Shown: positions 1-9,209, counted from the first letter of the stretch. The stretch: DNA of 56,289 bases from Candidatus Kaiserbacteria bacterium CG10_big_fil_rev_8_21_14_0_10_56_12 (GCA_002773355.1 PFBL01000004.1:1-56289); one strand, 5' to 3'. Notes: generated by a model not told the origin, from the sequence alone. Program-made: numbers and translations.

Positions 1-104
1 GGTATTATTAAAAGTGAGAGTGTCCTAATTCAGGGGTGAATTTGCCACAAAGAACATGGTCGTATTATATGTTTCTTCGCGTTTTTTGTCAATAGCACGT
101 CTCG

Positions 105-866
105 CTATCCGATGTGCTCTACAGTCGGTGTTGGGAGCGAAAGCCGCTCGAGCTGTGCGGCCGAGCGCGCGTTCTTGGATTTCAAGTTGCGCACAAAGCG
201 CTCGTGACGCTCAATCTTCCATCCGTGCGTATTCAGCACCAAGTCTCCCGGGTTTGGGCTCACGAGTTTGGCCACGGCTTTGCCAGGCCACAATATTTGC
301 TGTGCGGCGATAGTGCCCATCTCTTCCATGCCGGCATTGTCCGGATCGTGGAGCGAGTCTGCCGCGAGCACGAAGCCCGTATGCACGAGAGGAGCTATGA
401 GCCACAGCGTGCAGGTATTCCACGGTATTTGGAGCCCGCTCGCCTGCGTTACCACCACGCGCTCCTTCGGAGCCGCCGCAAACGCGTGCCCACCAAGGCG
501 CGCGCCGACGACGAGTGTCTTGGTGTCGACGTGGGTCCGGAGGAGCTTTATCAGCGACGATGTAACCGGATACTCGGTACTGACGAAAAGAAGCTCCTTG
601 AGTTCTAGTGCCGCGGCCTTCATGAGAAGGGCGTTTGGTGCCTGCACCACCTTCCCCCACGGCGTCACAGCAAACGCGACCACCTTTGGGTAGTGTTTCT
701 TCATGTAGGCCAAGCTGTCTGACTCGTCTATCTCTGTGTGGATGGCCACGAATACGTGCGATGCGGGTACAAGGGCGCACGCGGCATCGACCCATACGGC
801 AAGACGCTCGACATCGCCTTTCGTCAAGCCGTAAAAGCGTGTGGCGATACCCAGGTTCTTACTCAT
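105..866 (-). CDS. Hypothetical protein, possibly a GT-A-like glycosyltransferase
   Basis: Protein of 253 aa with no motif I can assign firmly. It is soluble, without a signal peptide or membrane segment. An N-terminal alternating hydrophobic pattern (GIATRFYGLT, then SHVFVAIHTEID) and a middle part with TPWGKVVQAPNALLMKAA followed by ELLFVSTEYPVTSS are reminiscent of nucleotide-sugar-binding GT-A folds, but a DxD motif is not obvious. It is the last visible gene of the long minus-strand glycan operon, starting 9 nt after the stop of the ATP-grasp gene with no ribosome binding site. Its position suggests a role in surface glycan synthesis; that is inference only. The first 104 bases after its stop contain no gene I can support. 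Confidence 0.6.
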   Translation of the reverse strand: MSKNLGIATRFYGLTKGDVERLAVWVDAACALVPASHVFVAIHTEIDESDSLAYMKKHYPKVVAFAVTPWGKVVQAPNALLMKAAALELKELLFVSTEYPVTSSLIKLLRTHVDTKTLVVGARLGGHAFAAAPKERVVVTQASGLQIPWNTCTLWLIAPLVHTGFVLAADSLHDPDNAGMEEMGTIAAQQILWPGKAVAKLVSPNPGDLVLNTHGWKIERHERFVRNLKSKNARSAAQLERLSLPTPTVEHIG

Positions 867-875
867 GCGCGAGAA

Positions 876-2084
876 TTAAGAAATGACGAAACGTATAGTG
901 TTGACTGCCTTCTCTGCGGCAGAGACGGCTTCGTCGAGGGTGTCGGTAAGTGCAATAACGTAGCCGATTCGGGACGGATGATTAATAGCCGGAGGCACGA
1001 TATCGCCCTTTTTCACCCAAATATCTATTTTCTTTATGTGCGGGAGCTTCAACGCCTCATCAACGCCCAGGATGTCGGTCACGGTGCCCGGCGGCGGGAA
1101 GAAGTACCGCTGTGACGTGGCCATGTGTTTCGTGGGCACAAATCGCTGAGGATCGACGTCGTTCCCGACGGCCATGTCGATAAGGATATCGACGATATCC
1201 ACCCCGGTAGACCACGGTACCTTGTCATAGCAGAAGTTCCCGCCAGAGAGCCGTGCCGCGATCTCGATAATATAGACCTTCCCATCAGTGCCCAGGATGA
1301 GGTCGCATTTTGCTGGCCCCCAGTCTATGCCGAGAGCACGGACCGCCTTCTCAAAATGTTCCTCGACCAGCCGCTTCTTATCGTCTGGCAGCACCGTTGG
1401 GATATCGCCACCATCCTCTACAAGATGCGTCGACTCATCGGTAACTCGGACGTAGTTTCTATCAGCAAATCCGGTGCAATAGAAGGTGTCCTTATACATA
1501 AGACCTTCGGTGCTTATCTGGAGACCGTCGATGTACTTCTCTGCAATACAGCGACCTGAAAACGCATGCTTCTGTGCGTACGCCAACGCTTCTTTAAGAT
1601 CACTGCGCTCCGTCAGACGGCTGATGCCTCGCGCCCCAGAGTTATCGATTGGCTTCAACACGACCGGGTAGCCGACGCGATCAATAAACGCGGTCAAATC
1701 CTCGAGCGATGAGACCTCGACGAAGGCGGGTACATTGACGCCACCCTTCTGCAACACCTCCTTCATCTCAAGCTTGTTGACACACACCTCAGCGACCGCA
1801 CGAGGGATGTGCGGTACGCGTAAGATCTCTGCCGCGGCAGAGACGCAGTGTGGGATGTCGCTCGCGATGGTCATTACGCCATCAATCTTCTTTTTGTATT
1901 CCTGCACGAACGAGGTGATGGCCTCCACGTCACGCGTGCTCACCGGGTAGAATTCGTCTGCGTGTGAGGCGCCATCTGCCTCTGGGTTCATGTCGAAGAC
2001 AACCGTGCGGATGCCCTTCTCCTTCGCTCTATCAATGGCATTCACTTGTTCTTTACCGGCACCGAGAATAAGAATGGTTTTCAT
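876..2084 (-). CDS. ATP-grasp domain ligase
   Basis: A 402-aa carbamoyl-phosphate-synthase-like ATP-grasp enzyme. It has an N-terminal Rossmann-like preATP-grasp part (ILILGAGKEQ at residues 4-13), ATP-binding lysine and glycine-rich loop VVLKPIDNSGARGIS at 141-155, AEKYIDG at 181-187, and the Mg-binding segment YIIEIAARLSGGN at 271-283. Such enzymes join a carboxylate to an amine or another nucleophile through an acyl phosphate; the substrate cannot be read from sequence. An upstream in-frame ATG (2177) lies inside the SDR gene; ATG 2084 was preferred because it begins the ILILGAG strand and sits 1 nt after the SDR stop (TAATATG). It probably attaches an amino acid or similar group to a sugar made by this cluster. 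Confidence 0.85.
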   Translation of the reverse strand: MKTILILGAGKEQVNAIDRAKEKGIRTVVFDMNPEADGASHADEFYPVSTRDVEAITSFVQEYKKKIDGVMTIASDIPHCVSAAAEILRVPHIPRAVAEVCVNKLEMKEVLQKGGVNVPAFVEVSSLEDLTAFIDRVGYPVVLKPIDNSGARGISRLTERSDLKEALAYAQKHAFSGRCIAEKYIDGLQISTEGLMYKDTFYCTGFADRNYVRVTDESTHLVEDGGDIPTVLPDDKKRLVEEHFEKAVRALGIDWGPAKCDLILGTDGKVYIIEIAARLSGGNFCYDKVPWSTGVDIVDILIDMAVGNDVDPQRFVPTKHMATSQRYFFPPPGTVTDILGVDEALKLPHIKKIDIWVKKGDIVPPAINHPSRIGYVIALTDTLDEAVSAAEKAVNTIRFVIS

Positions 2085-2085
2085 A

Positions 2086-2832
2086 TTATGAGAATAGCAG
2101 TCCGCCGTTAATATTAATAGTTTGTCCGGTAATCGACGCGGCATCATCTGATGCAAGAAAGGCGACGGTTCCCGCAACCTCCTCGGGCGTAGTGAGGCGG
2201 CCGATCGGGATGCTGGCTATTTTAGCTTTACCATGTTTTGAACGAACCTCCTTCTTGATCATGTCGGTCGCCACCAGTCCAGGAGCAACGGCGTTGCTCG
2301 TGATGCCAGACGCCGAGTAGAGCTTTGCCATTGAGTGCGTGAAGCTAATCAAGCCGGCCTTGGCCGCGGCGTAGTGTACTTGCCGCATGCCTCCCCACTG
2401 TCCACCGATCGACACAATGTTGATGATTCTGCCCCAACCCATTTTTTGCATCTCGTGGAGTACTTCCTGGGTCACGATGAATGCGCCGCGCAAGTTTGTT
2501 TCGAGCACACGGTCCCACTCCGCATCGGTAATGGCCGCAAAGGGTCGCTCGTCTGCGATCCCTGCGTTATTTACCACAATCGTTACGGGTATGCCGTAGT
2601 GCGCGCGCGCCATCTTAAGCGCTCGGCAGATTGACGCTCGACTATGAATATCAACGCGCACGGCAAGGGCCGTCGGGTGTGCCTTCGCGAGTTCTGTCAC
2701 CGACGCCTTATGCGCGTAATATCCGCAGGCGACCGCATAACCCTCCGCCAGCAATCGAAGCGCAATCGCATGACCAATGCCACCGCTAGCTCCGGTAACG
2801 AATGCGAGTTTCTGCGCGGTCTGCATACTCAT
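2086..2832 (-). CDS. SDR family oxidoreductase (FabG-like)
   Basis: A 248-aa classical short-chain dehydrogenase/reductase. The cofactor motif GASGGIG is at 14-20, NNAG at 88-91, and the catalytic Ser-Tyr-Lys set is S141, Y154 and K158 (YAAAK). The C-terminus (ITGQTININGGLLFS) matches the FabG type, which reduces 3-oxoacyl-ACP or other ketones with NAD(P)H. In this context it may reduce a keto-sugar instead. The gene starts 2 nt after the stop of the TPP-enzyme gene and is followed within 1 nt by the ATP-grasp gene, so the three are very likely co-translated. Confidence 0.9.
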   Translation of the reverse strand: MSMQTAQKLAFVTGASGGIGHAIALRLLAEGYAVACGYYAHKASVTELAKAHPTALAVRVDIHSRASICRALKMARAHYGIPVTIVVNNAGIADERPFAAITDAEWDRVLETNLRGAFIVTQEVLHEMQKMGWGRIINIVSIGGQWGGMRQVHYAAAKAGLISFTHSMAKLYSASGITSNAVAPGLVATDMIKKEVRSKHGKAKIASIPIGRLTTPEEVAGTVAFLASDDAASITGQTININGGLLFS

Positions 2833-2834
2833 TA

Positions 2835-4571
2835 TTAAAAAGAGGAGAGCGAGCTCATGTCGTCGAGCTCATGTCCACCGAGCAGCATGGGCAAGAGGTC
2901 CTCCTTTTGGTCTACCGTGCAGTGTATCAACACCGGCCCTTTGCGCCGGAGCGCGCGAGAGAGCGCGGCCTTGGCTCCCCGTTGTGACTTAATCTCAACA
3001 CTCCAAATCCCATATGCTTGTGCGATGTCTGCAAAATTGGGATTGTATTTGTCTCCGGTCGTCGGGTGCGACTTCCAATTCTGGCGCTGGAACTGCGCGA
3101 CGATATTAAGCGAGTGATTATCGAGCACGATGATATTAATATCGAGATTAAGATCTACCACCGTCGCTAGTTCTTGAATATTCATTTGCAGGCTCCCATC
3201 ACCGACAAAGCAAATGACCGTGGCATCCGGGCGCGCAATCTTCGCGCCTATGGCCGCAGGGAGATCAAACCCCATGGTGCCGTGACCAGAGGAGGTGAGC
3301 AACTGGCGCTGAGGTACATCGAACTGGAAATGTCTCGGCACCCACATTTGGTGTTGCCCCACGCCCGTGGTAACGATTACGGGTTTCATCGATCGTGTTG
3401 CCTCGTCGACCATGGCGATAACCTGCTGTGGCTTCAGTTTGGTTCCTCCGCCCACGGTCAGTGGGTACTGCGCTCTACACTCATCAATCTGTGCGCGCCA
3501 TGCATCGGTAGCCCCTTTCGTCACGCGAGTGCGTACCGCGAGCAGTTGACGAAGCGCCGCTCGCGCATCGGCGTGAATATACAGATGTGTCGGTACTCGA
3601 CTATGCACGAGCTCCTCTCGATCGATATCAATACGCACGATAGTGGCCCATGGCGCCATCTTTGTCGGTAGGCTGCCCGTCTGACGCACGTGGAGCGTGG
3701 TCCCAACGCAGATCACCAGGTCTGCGGCGTGGAGCGCCCGGTTCGCGTATTCGCTACCCACATATCCAATGAGCCCGAGAGAGAGCGGCTTTTCGCTCGG
3801 ATAGGCACCGATTCCCGGGAGACTCATGACAACCGGTATGCAGTGACGTTCTGCAAGCTTCCGCAGTTCGTCCTCTGCACCAGAGGCAATCACGCCGCCG
3901 CCGGCCAACAGAATAGGCCTTTCGGCGCGCTGAATGAGCTGTGCAAGCTGCTTGATTTTTCCTGCAGGTGGGCGCGCCGGTGCCACTGTGCGAGCCTGTA
4001 TTGGTAAAAAGTGTTTCGTGCTCACGACTGCCCGCTGTACGTCCATGGGAAGGTCAAGCACCACTGGACCTTTGCGGCCGTGCTGTGCATCAAAAAAAGC
4101 CTTCTCGAGCGCATCGGGTAGCACTCGTACGTCGGTGATGAGTCGCGCCGATTTACTGACAGGTGTAAAGATGTCCACCGTATCGCATTCCTGAAACCCT
4201 CTCTGTCGCACGGGTATCTTCCCCCGTAGCTCGCTCGTCCCCACCTGGCCAGTAAATAAGACCAGGGGCACATTATCAAAGTAGGCGTCGGCAATCGGCG
4301 TAACGGCGTTCGTGACCCCAGGCCCCGATGTCACCATCATCACTGCCGGTGTCCCGGTCAATCGAGCGTAGGCCAGAGCGGCGTAGCCAGCCCCTTGTTC
4401 ACTACGAGCGCAGATGATTTTAATGTCTGACTTTGTCTCGATCGCATGGAGGATGGGAGCGATCGTGCCGCCGGGATACATAAACACTTTCGTGATGCCG
4501 TGCCGTTTAAGCGCCGCAACGATGACGTGTGCGCCGCTTTCTTGTTTCTCTCTGCTCTTTTTTGATTTCAT
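2835..4571 (-). CDS. TPP-dependent enzyme, acetolactate synthase large-subunit-like
   Basis: A 578-aa thiamine-diphosphate enzyme of the acetolactate synthase/pyruvate oxidase family. It shows the activating glutamate in EQGAGYAALAYA (E58), the TSGPGVTN segment (81-88), the central FAD/nucleotide-type domain, and the metal and TPP motif starting GDGSLQMN at 457-464 and ending LDNHSLN near 483-489. The C-terminus PMLLGGHELDDM resembles the PMVPPG end of true acetolactate synthases. No small subunit, ilvC or ilvD is nearby; its neighbours are sugar-modifying enzymes. A role like YerE, which transfers a two-carbon unit from pyruvate to a keto-sugar to make a branched sugar, is therefore a reasonable alternative to branched-chain amino acid synthesis. 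Confidence 0.85.
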   Translation of the reverse strand: MKSKKSREKQESGAHVIVAALKRHGITKVFMYPGGTIAPILHAIETKSDIKIICARSEQGAGYAALAYARLTGTPAVMMVTSGPGVTNAVTPIADAYFDNVPLVLFTGQVGTSELRGKIPVRQRGFQECDTVDIFTPVSKSARLITDVRVLPDALEKAFFDAQHGRKGPVVLDLPMDVQRAVVSTKHFLPIQARTVAPARPPAGKIKQLAQLIQRAERPILLAGGGVIASGAEDELRKLAERHCIPVVMSLPGIGAYPSEKPLSLGLIGYVGSEYANRALHAADLVICVGTTLHVRQTGSLPTKMAPWATIVRIDIDREELVHSRVPTHLYIHADARAALRQLLAVRTRVTKGATDAWRAQIDECRAQYPLTVGGGTKLKPQQVIAMVDEATRSMKPVIVTTGVGQHQMWVPRHFQFDVPQRQLLTSSGHGTMGFDLPAAIGAKIARPDATVICFVGDGSLQMNIQELATVVDLNLDINIIVLDNHSLNIVAQFQRQNWKSHPTTGDKYNPNFADIAQAYGIWSVEIKSQRGAKAALSRALRRKGPVLIHCTVDQKEDLLPMLLGGHELDDMSSLSSF

Positions 4572-5544
4572 GTCGCCGATTTTTTCGAGCTATCCAAAAA
4601 ATGCCATTTCCAGGTAACGCGAATGCCATTATAACAAAATTTAGTGGCTTGTAAAGCATGTATCGCTTTACGAGAGTGAGGGCCCGGTAGCACCCCGTAA
4701 GCACGCGCTTCAGCCACTCGCTCTTGACCGACGCTATACGCTGGTTGTGTGCAGCCCGCACACCGAAGCAAATCGTCGGTGCCGCATAGAGTGATATCGT
4801 CCCGAGGAAGAGCACCTCAAATCACTGGGTATCGAGAAATCGTCGCAGGGTTTGCTCGTCAAAGTAGTTGAGGTGTTCTGGCGGGATGAGGTGGTACCAC
4901 TGCCTCCCGCGGAGTCTTGCGTATAGACCGCCACGATTCGGCACACTGCCGACATACAGGCCGTCATCGCGTAGATGCGCTCTCACCTGACTCACGTGTT
5001 CGCTCGGATGACGCACGTGCTCAAGCGTCATTATCTCTGTGATGACATCGAAATCGGCCCTCGACACGTCTTCGACGTGTGCCGTGCATGAGCTGAACAT
5101 CCAAATGGCGCTTCCCCAGCTCTTGAGCGTCCTTATCAAGATCTACGCCCACAGCGTTATAGCCATACTGTGTGGCCGCATAGCACATAAAACCGTGCCC
5201 AGAGCCGATATCAAGCAGGTGTGTGTGAGAGGATGTTCTAAACGGCTCAACAAGCGCAAGTAACGTCAAATTATCTTCGACCACACTTCTATTTGTTTCG
5301 ATGAAATCGTGTGTGTGTTGGTATGCTCATAGATATTGACCTTTGTTCTGCTTTGCCGTGCAGCAGAATAGAAGGCCGCAAGCTCCTCAGCAGAGGGTAA
5401 CGGCTGCACGGTCCCGAACCCACAGGTGACACACCTCACATAGTCGTACTGCTTGCCGTCTACACCACGCAGGCGGCGATAGACGATTCGAAACCGATTT
5501 GTTGAGCACACCGGGCACCGCGCACCGTTGGTCTCTGCTACCAT
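4507..5544 (-). pseudogene. Broken class I SAM-dependent methyltransferase
   Basis: Three reading-frame pieces together make one methyltransferase of about 340 aa. The first (ATG 5544) has a zinc-binding CPVC..CVTC module; the second carries the SAM-binding motif LLDIGSGHGF; the third has the post-motif region ITEIMTLEHVRHP and PNRGGLYARLRG. Lesions: a frameshift in a GT/CA dinucleotide run at 5309-5317, where the frame resumes as HDFIETNRSVVEDN; a second near 5080, where LMHGT passes to VEDVSRADFDV; and an in-frame TGA at 4822-4824 (DTQ-stop-FEVLFLG), where relatives usually have Gly. The frame then continues to an ending like GNGIFWIARKN. The intact relative at 27577-28449 has the same architecture. 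Its 3' end overlaps the TPP-enzyme gene start. Confidence 0.85.
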
Positions 5545-5551
5545 TCTCGAC

Positions 5552-6790
5552 TTAGGCACCGCACACCTTCAGCGCGAGTTGTGCTTGGCGTATCGCGTTC
5601 TCCCGCAAGCGCGGTAGTTGCTGCGCTATCGTCTCGATGATCTCCTCTCTCCGCGCGACGACCTCGTCAAAGTTTTCACTCAGCGATTCTGCGCTCCAAA
5701 ATTCTGGCTCGATGTCGTAGCGACCGAGACCAATCTCGTCAAACGCGGGTCGTACATGCCAACTCCCGCCCAACGGAAGTACGGGGACGTGATGTACTGC
5801 CGCAAAGACAGCCGAGTGGCGACGATTGGACACGTGTGCCCAAAGTTTTGGAAAAATGGCCAAGGTCGGGTTCAGTTCCATTCTATCTTCAAGACAGTGA
5901 AAGGCCGTCTTGTGCTTCATTCTCTTCTGCACATCCCGCGCCACTGGCCGATCATCTTCCATCTTGTGGTCGGTGTCATAGGTACAATTCGGTATCGAGA
6001 GAATGATCGCGTCGTGCTTCTCGACGATGTGATCGCAAAAGGCCGCGATTTCGCCAGCGATCTCATGCCACTCTTGCTCGCTCCACTGCCAGTAGTGATG
6101 ACGTATGTTAAACCCTACCACTCTCTTCCCTGCCGCGTCCTTAAAGAACTTCTTGGCTGCAGGCGAGAGATGTTCATATGAGACCGGATTGATAGCCCAC
6201 GCGGTGTCAGACACCACGACGCAATTATCAGTACGTATCGCAAGCTCATGCAGACGCGTCAAAGAGAACGCTTCGCGTAGGGTCGTCAGATTGGCGTTTT
6301 CGATGCAGTAGCGGGTAATCTCTTTTGCATAGGGCGTGACCAATTTCGACCCCATGTGGATTGAGTAGAGCATAACCGGGGTACCGACAAACTTCGCGTG
6401 CGTAATCAACACAGCCGCGTAGGACGCCAAGCCGCGCTGGAACGAGAGCGTAATCTCCTGGAATGGATCGCCTCCAATAATGAGGAGATCTGAGTCGCGA
6501 ATAATGGCATCGAGCGCATGCAGGTGCTCAACTGAATCGCCTTTATTGAGACCGTTGAACCATCGACCCTCTGATGCGGCCTTGGTGTCGTGCTCCAGCC
6601 CGACAACGACCTGGTCACACTGATACTCCTTCGCTAGCTTTTCATTTTTATGGCGGGCAACCCAGGTGATATGGCACGTTGGTTCGAGGGCTCGCAACTC
6701 ACGCACCAGCACCGAGAGCAATACTTCATCGCCAGCATTCTCGATACCATAGACGCTGGTCCCGACGATCGTAATTTTTTTTTGTTTCAT
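5552..6790 (-). CDS. Polysaccharide pyruvyl transferase family protein (paralogue 1)
   Basis: A 412-aa member of the polysaccharide pyruvyltransferase (CsaB-like, GT-B fold) family. It has the N-terminal signature SVYGIENAGDEVLL (about 12-25, family pattern GxxNxGDE), LLIIGGDPFQE near 105-115, and a C-terminal SNRRHSAVFAAVHHVPVLPLG segment where the family histidine lies. These enzymes place a pyruvate ketal from PEP on a sugar hydroxyl. It overlaps by 4 nt (ATGA) with the next paralogue upstream, and the two share signatures throughout, so they arose by tandem duplication. Pyruvylated sugars often anchor S-layer proteins or add charge to surface glycans; which sugar is modified here is unknown. 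Confidence 0.85.
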   Translation of the reverse strand: MKQKKITIVGTSVYGIENAGDEVLLSVLVRELRALEPTCHITWVARHKNEKLAKEYQCDQVVVGLEHDTKAASEGRWFNGLNKGDSVEHLHALDAIIRDSDLLIIGGDPFQEITLSFQRGLASYAAVLITHAKFVGTPVMLYSIHMGSKLVTPYAKEITRYCIENANLTTLREAFSLTRLHELAIRTDNCVVVSDTAWAINPVSYEHLSPAAKKFFKDAAGKRVVGFNIRHHYWQWSEQEWHEIAGEIAAFCDHIVEKHDAIILSIPNCTYDTDHKMEDDRPVARDVQKRMKHKTAFHCLEDRMELNPTLAIFPKLWAHVSNRRHSAVFAAVHHVPVLPLGGSWHVRPAFDEIGLGRYDIEPEFWSAESLSENFDEVVARREEIIETIAQQLPRLRENAIRQAQLALKVCGA

Positions 6791-8040
6791 GATTCGAGAA
6801 GCGCGCTAACAGCTTCTGTAGCATACCGGCATTTCTTGGCCTGAGCAAGCGCGGCCGATCGCGTACCCTCGACATCCCAGGCCATAAGAGTGTCGAGAAC
6901 GGTTCGTAAAGTGCGCTCACTGAACAACGTGTCGAGCGACGACACCTCGACGAACTGCTCTGACGAGAGCCCGAGACTATCGTATACCGCCCCCACATGC
7001 TTGCGCTCGCCAAACAGATAGAACGGGGTGGCGAGAAGCGCCGCGTATATACCGCTGTGCCTTCTATTAGAAATGACGTACCGTGCGTGCTCGATACAAT
7101 ACAGCAAATCCTCACTGGTGAGATAAAAGGACACGGGGACCAGCGCCTCCTTCTTCTTGCTCTGCTGGTATATCTCGTGTTGAAAATTAATGTCACTCTC
7201 CCAATGTGCATCGAGCTCATAGGCGCAGTGCGGCACTAGCACTATCGGACAGTGACAAGCAAGGGCGAGCCGGTCGAGGTAGTCGGCAAATTTCTTAGCA
7301 TAGGCAATCGTTGTGTCTGCATCCCAGAGCCAATAGTACGAACGAATGGTGACGACAATATATTTTTTTGCCTCGAGGCCATGGTCTGCGAATAGCTTTT
7401 GTAGTTGCGGGGACGGAGCGGGTTTTGTATACGATAAGAGTGCGAAACCACTGTCTGCAGACGTGACGATGCGGTCAGGCGGAGCCCCATAGGTATCACA
7501 CAGCTCTTGTTTGGTCGCGTCTTCGCGCGTCGTGACCAAGTCGGCATTATCGAGGCAAAACTGTGTGAGCGCCGTACCATACGCCGAGGTAGGTGGTCGA
7601 CCTAGATGGACGCCGTGTAGGATAATTTTCTTTTGCAGGTATTTTGCGAGGGTGATGAGATTCACCACATAGGGCATAATTCCTCGAAATGGCTGTTGGA
7701 TCATATCGCTGTTGCTGTCATCGAACGGATCGCCCCCTATCATAAGTGCGGTGGAACCCTCAATTTCTCTATAGAGTGTGCGGAGATGGTCTGTCGTGTC
7801 TCCTATGTTAAATCCATGAAAACGTTTATTCGCCGACTCTGCTTTGGTGGGAAAATCGAGATTTTGAATGCTCTGTACTCCGAACATCTTTTCCACCTCT
7901 GTACCCGGGTGACGGCAGACGAGAGTTACCTCGAGGTCGGGCACGGCACTTCTCATGCCGCCGAGAAAGGACTGGAGCATCGAGTCGTCGCTCGTATTGT
8001 TAAGACCGTACACGCTGGCACCTGCGATTGTTAATTTCAT
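6787..8040 (-). CDS. Polysaccharide pyruvyl transferase family protein (paralogue 2)
   Basis: A 417-aa paralogue of the preceding gene. The signature is altered to SVYGLNNTSDDSML (about 9-22): the Gly of GDE is Ser and the Glu is Asp. MIGGDPFDD near 102-110 and ISNRRHSGIYAALLATPFYLFG near 330-351 are kept. The relaxed N-terminal signature suggests a shifted acceptor or reduced activity compared with paralogue 1. It overlaps the NeuB-like gene by 4 nt (ATGA), tying pyruvyl transfer to the nonulosonate-type sugar made by the cluster. Confidence 0.85.
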   Translation of the reverse strand: MKLTIAGASVYGLNNTSDDSMLQSFLGGMRSAVPDLEVTLVCRHPGTEVEKMFGVQSIQNLDFPTKAESANKRFHGFNIGDTTDHLRTLYREIEGSTALMIGGDPFDDSNSDMIQQPFRGIMPYVVNLITLAKYLQKKIILHGVHLGRPPTSAYGTALTQFCLDNADLVTTREDATKQELCDTYGAPPDRIVTSADSGFALLSYTKPAPSPQLQKLFADHGLEAKKYIVVTIRSYYWLWDADTTIAYAKKFADYLDRLALACHCPIVLVPHCAYELDAHWESDINFQHEIYQQSKKKEALVPVSFYLTSEDLLYCIEHARYVISNRRHSGIYAALLATPFYLFGERKHVGAVYDSLGLSSEQFVEVSSLDTLFSERTLRTVLDTLMAWDVEGTRSAALAQAKKCRYATEAVSALLES

Positions 8041-9203
8041 ACGCAGGCATCTACCGTGGTGTTGAACACCTGGCCTCCGCGATACTGAAGTGGCGAATAC
8101 TCCTTCAGATCCTCTCCCGCTATCTGCCCCACCACATGCTCATACTCCACACCAGAGATGCCGATATCGGGCCGTAGGAGCGTGATCATGCTTTTCTCAA
8201 TGGAAGCCCCCTTCGAGACGCGGCGATTCAGATAGACGCCGCGGCGCGCCCATTGTCGCTCGTCCGCCTCTCTCTGCACAAAGGTGCCTTCCACTCCTGG
8301 ATGGGTCTTGCGCGTCCCGTGTGGAGCAGGACGTTTGACGCCATCACCCAGTGCCTTAGCAAAATCGTCGCCGAACGCTTCCTGCAGTTCTTTAAGCACC
8401 GCGTCCTTGTCGTCGCGCGCCTCGATAGCGCGGATACTCTGCACCATATCGCCAAAAGCGTCGACCGACATCGAAAAGACATCATCGAGACTACCGCGCG
8501 CCTTCTGCGACGTGACGTGCTTCTCGACGATGGAGGCGCAGAGCGCCACTGCCATACGAGGTACCAGATCTCCCGCTGAACCATTGTCCGAATACCCAAT
8601 CACCGTATGAAAACGTTCACCGAGCGTGTTCATCGCAGACACGTTAGCATCCTCGAATGACGTAGGATACACCGACACACACTGCAAAAGCGCAATCTCC
8701 TCAGCGCCGTGCGTGCGGAGAATGTGCATGGCGCGATCGATCTCATCCATGGTTGCCATCCCCGTGGACATAATGATCGGTTTGCCGAGGCCCGCCACAG
8801 ATTCAAGTAACTGCAGATTCGTGAGTTCGCCTGAAGCGATCTTGACTGCGGGCACGCCCACTTCATCGAGGAAGGTCGCGGCGTCACTATCAAAAGGCGT
8901 GCAGAGGAGATCAATCCCCTTCTCGTCACACAGAGTCTTCAGCTTGTGAAACCAGTCGCGCGGCGTTTCTGCGGTCTTGAAGTAGTCGTGAGTGCCCTTA
9001 AGGCCGGGCGTGAGCGGCAGGAGAAGTTTGTCGGCCTCAAAAAGTTGGAATTTGACGGCATCGGCACCGACGCGGGCAGCCTGCTCGACATATGCTCGCG
9101 CGGTCTCCCAATTATTTTCGTGTGTACTTGCCACCTCAAAAATGATGTAGGTCGGATGTCCCCGCCCCACCGTATGTTGCCCAATCTGTAACACCTGCTC
9201 CAT
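8037..9203 (-). CDS. NeuB/SpsE/PseI-like nonulosonic acid synthase with SAF domain
   Basis: A 388-aa PEP-dependent sugar-acid synthase. The TIM-barrel motifs are in order: KFQLF 51-55, CTPFDSDA 101-108, KIASGELTN 121-129, STGMAT 146-151, GYSDN 203-207 and EKHVT 227-231. The C-terminal about 80 residues form the antifreeze-like SAF domain typical of NeuB. The family condenses PEP with a six-carbon amino sugar to give a nine-carbon acid (sialic, legionaminic or pseudaminic type). The first motif, EVASTHENNW, replaces the more usual EIGxNHxGD, so it is divergent. With the PseB-, DegT- and SpsF-like genes it forms the core of the proposed pathway. A TAGCAT box ends 6 nt before the ATG. Confidence 0.85.
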   Translation of the reverse strand: MEQVLQIGQHTVGRGHPTYIIFEVASTHENNWETARAYVEQAARVGADAVKFQLFEADKLLLPLTPGLKGTHDYFKTAETPRDWFHKLKTLCDEKGIDLLCTPFDSDAATFLDEVGVPAVKIASGELTNLQLLESVAGLGKPIIMSTGMATMDEIDRAMHILRTHGAEEIALLQCVSVYPTSFEDANVSAMNTLGERFHTVIGYSDNGSAGDLVPRMAVALCASIVEKHVTSQKARGSLDDVFSMSVDAFGDMVQSIRAIEARDDKDAVLKELQEAFGDDFAKALGDGVKRPAPHGTRKTHPGVEGTFVQREADERQWARRGVYLNRRVSKGASIEKSMITLLRPDIGISGVEYEHVVGQIAGEDLKEYSPLQYRGGQVFNTTVDACV

Positions 9204-9209
9204 CTCTCT

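Noticed and set aside
56-866. Several plus-strand open frames over the first gene and over most glycan genes
   Set aside because: They are shadows of the minus-strand genes: no recognisable domains, Arg/Ser/Pro-rich composition, and no promoter or start context.
4822-4824. UGA read as glycine (as in Gracilibacteria/Absconditabacteria)
   Set aside because: TGA sits exactly at a conserved Gly, but many genes in the window end naturally at TGA, often in ATGA overlaps (murC/rsmI, the GT4 run), and full-length proteins contain no in-frame TGA. The same gene also has frameshifts, so nonsense mutation is the better reading.
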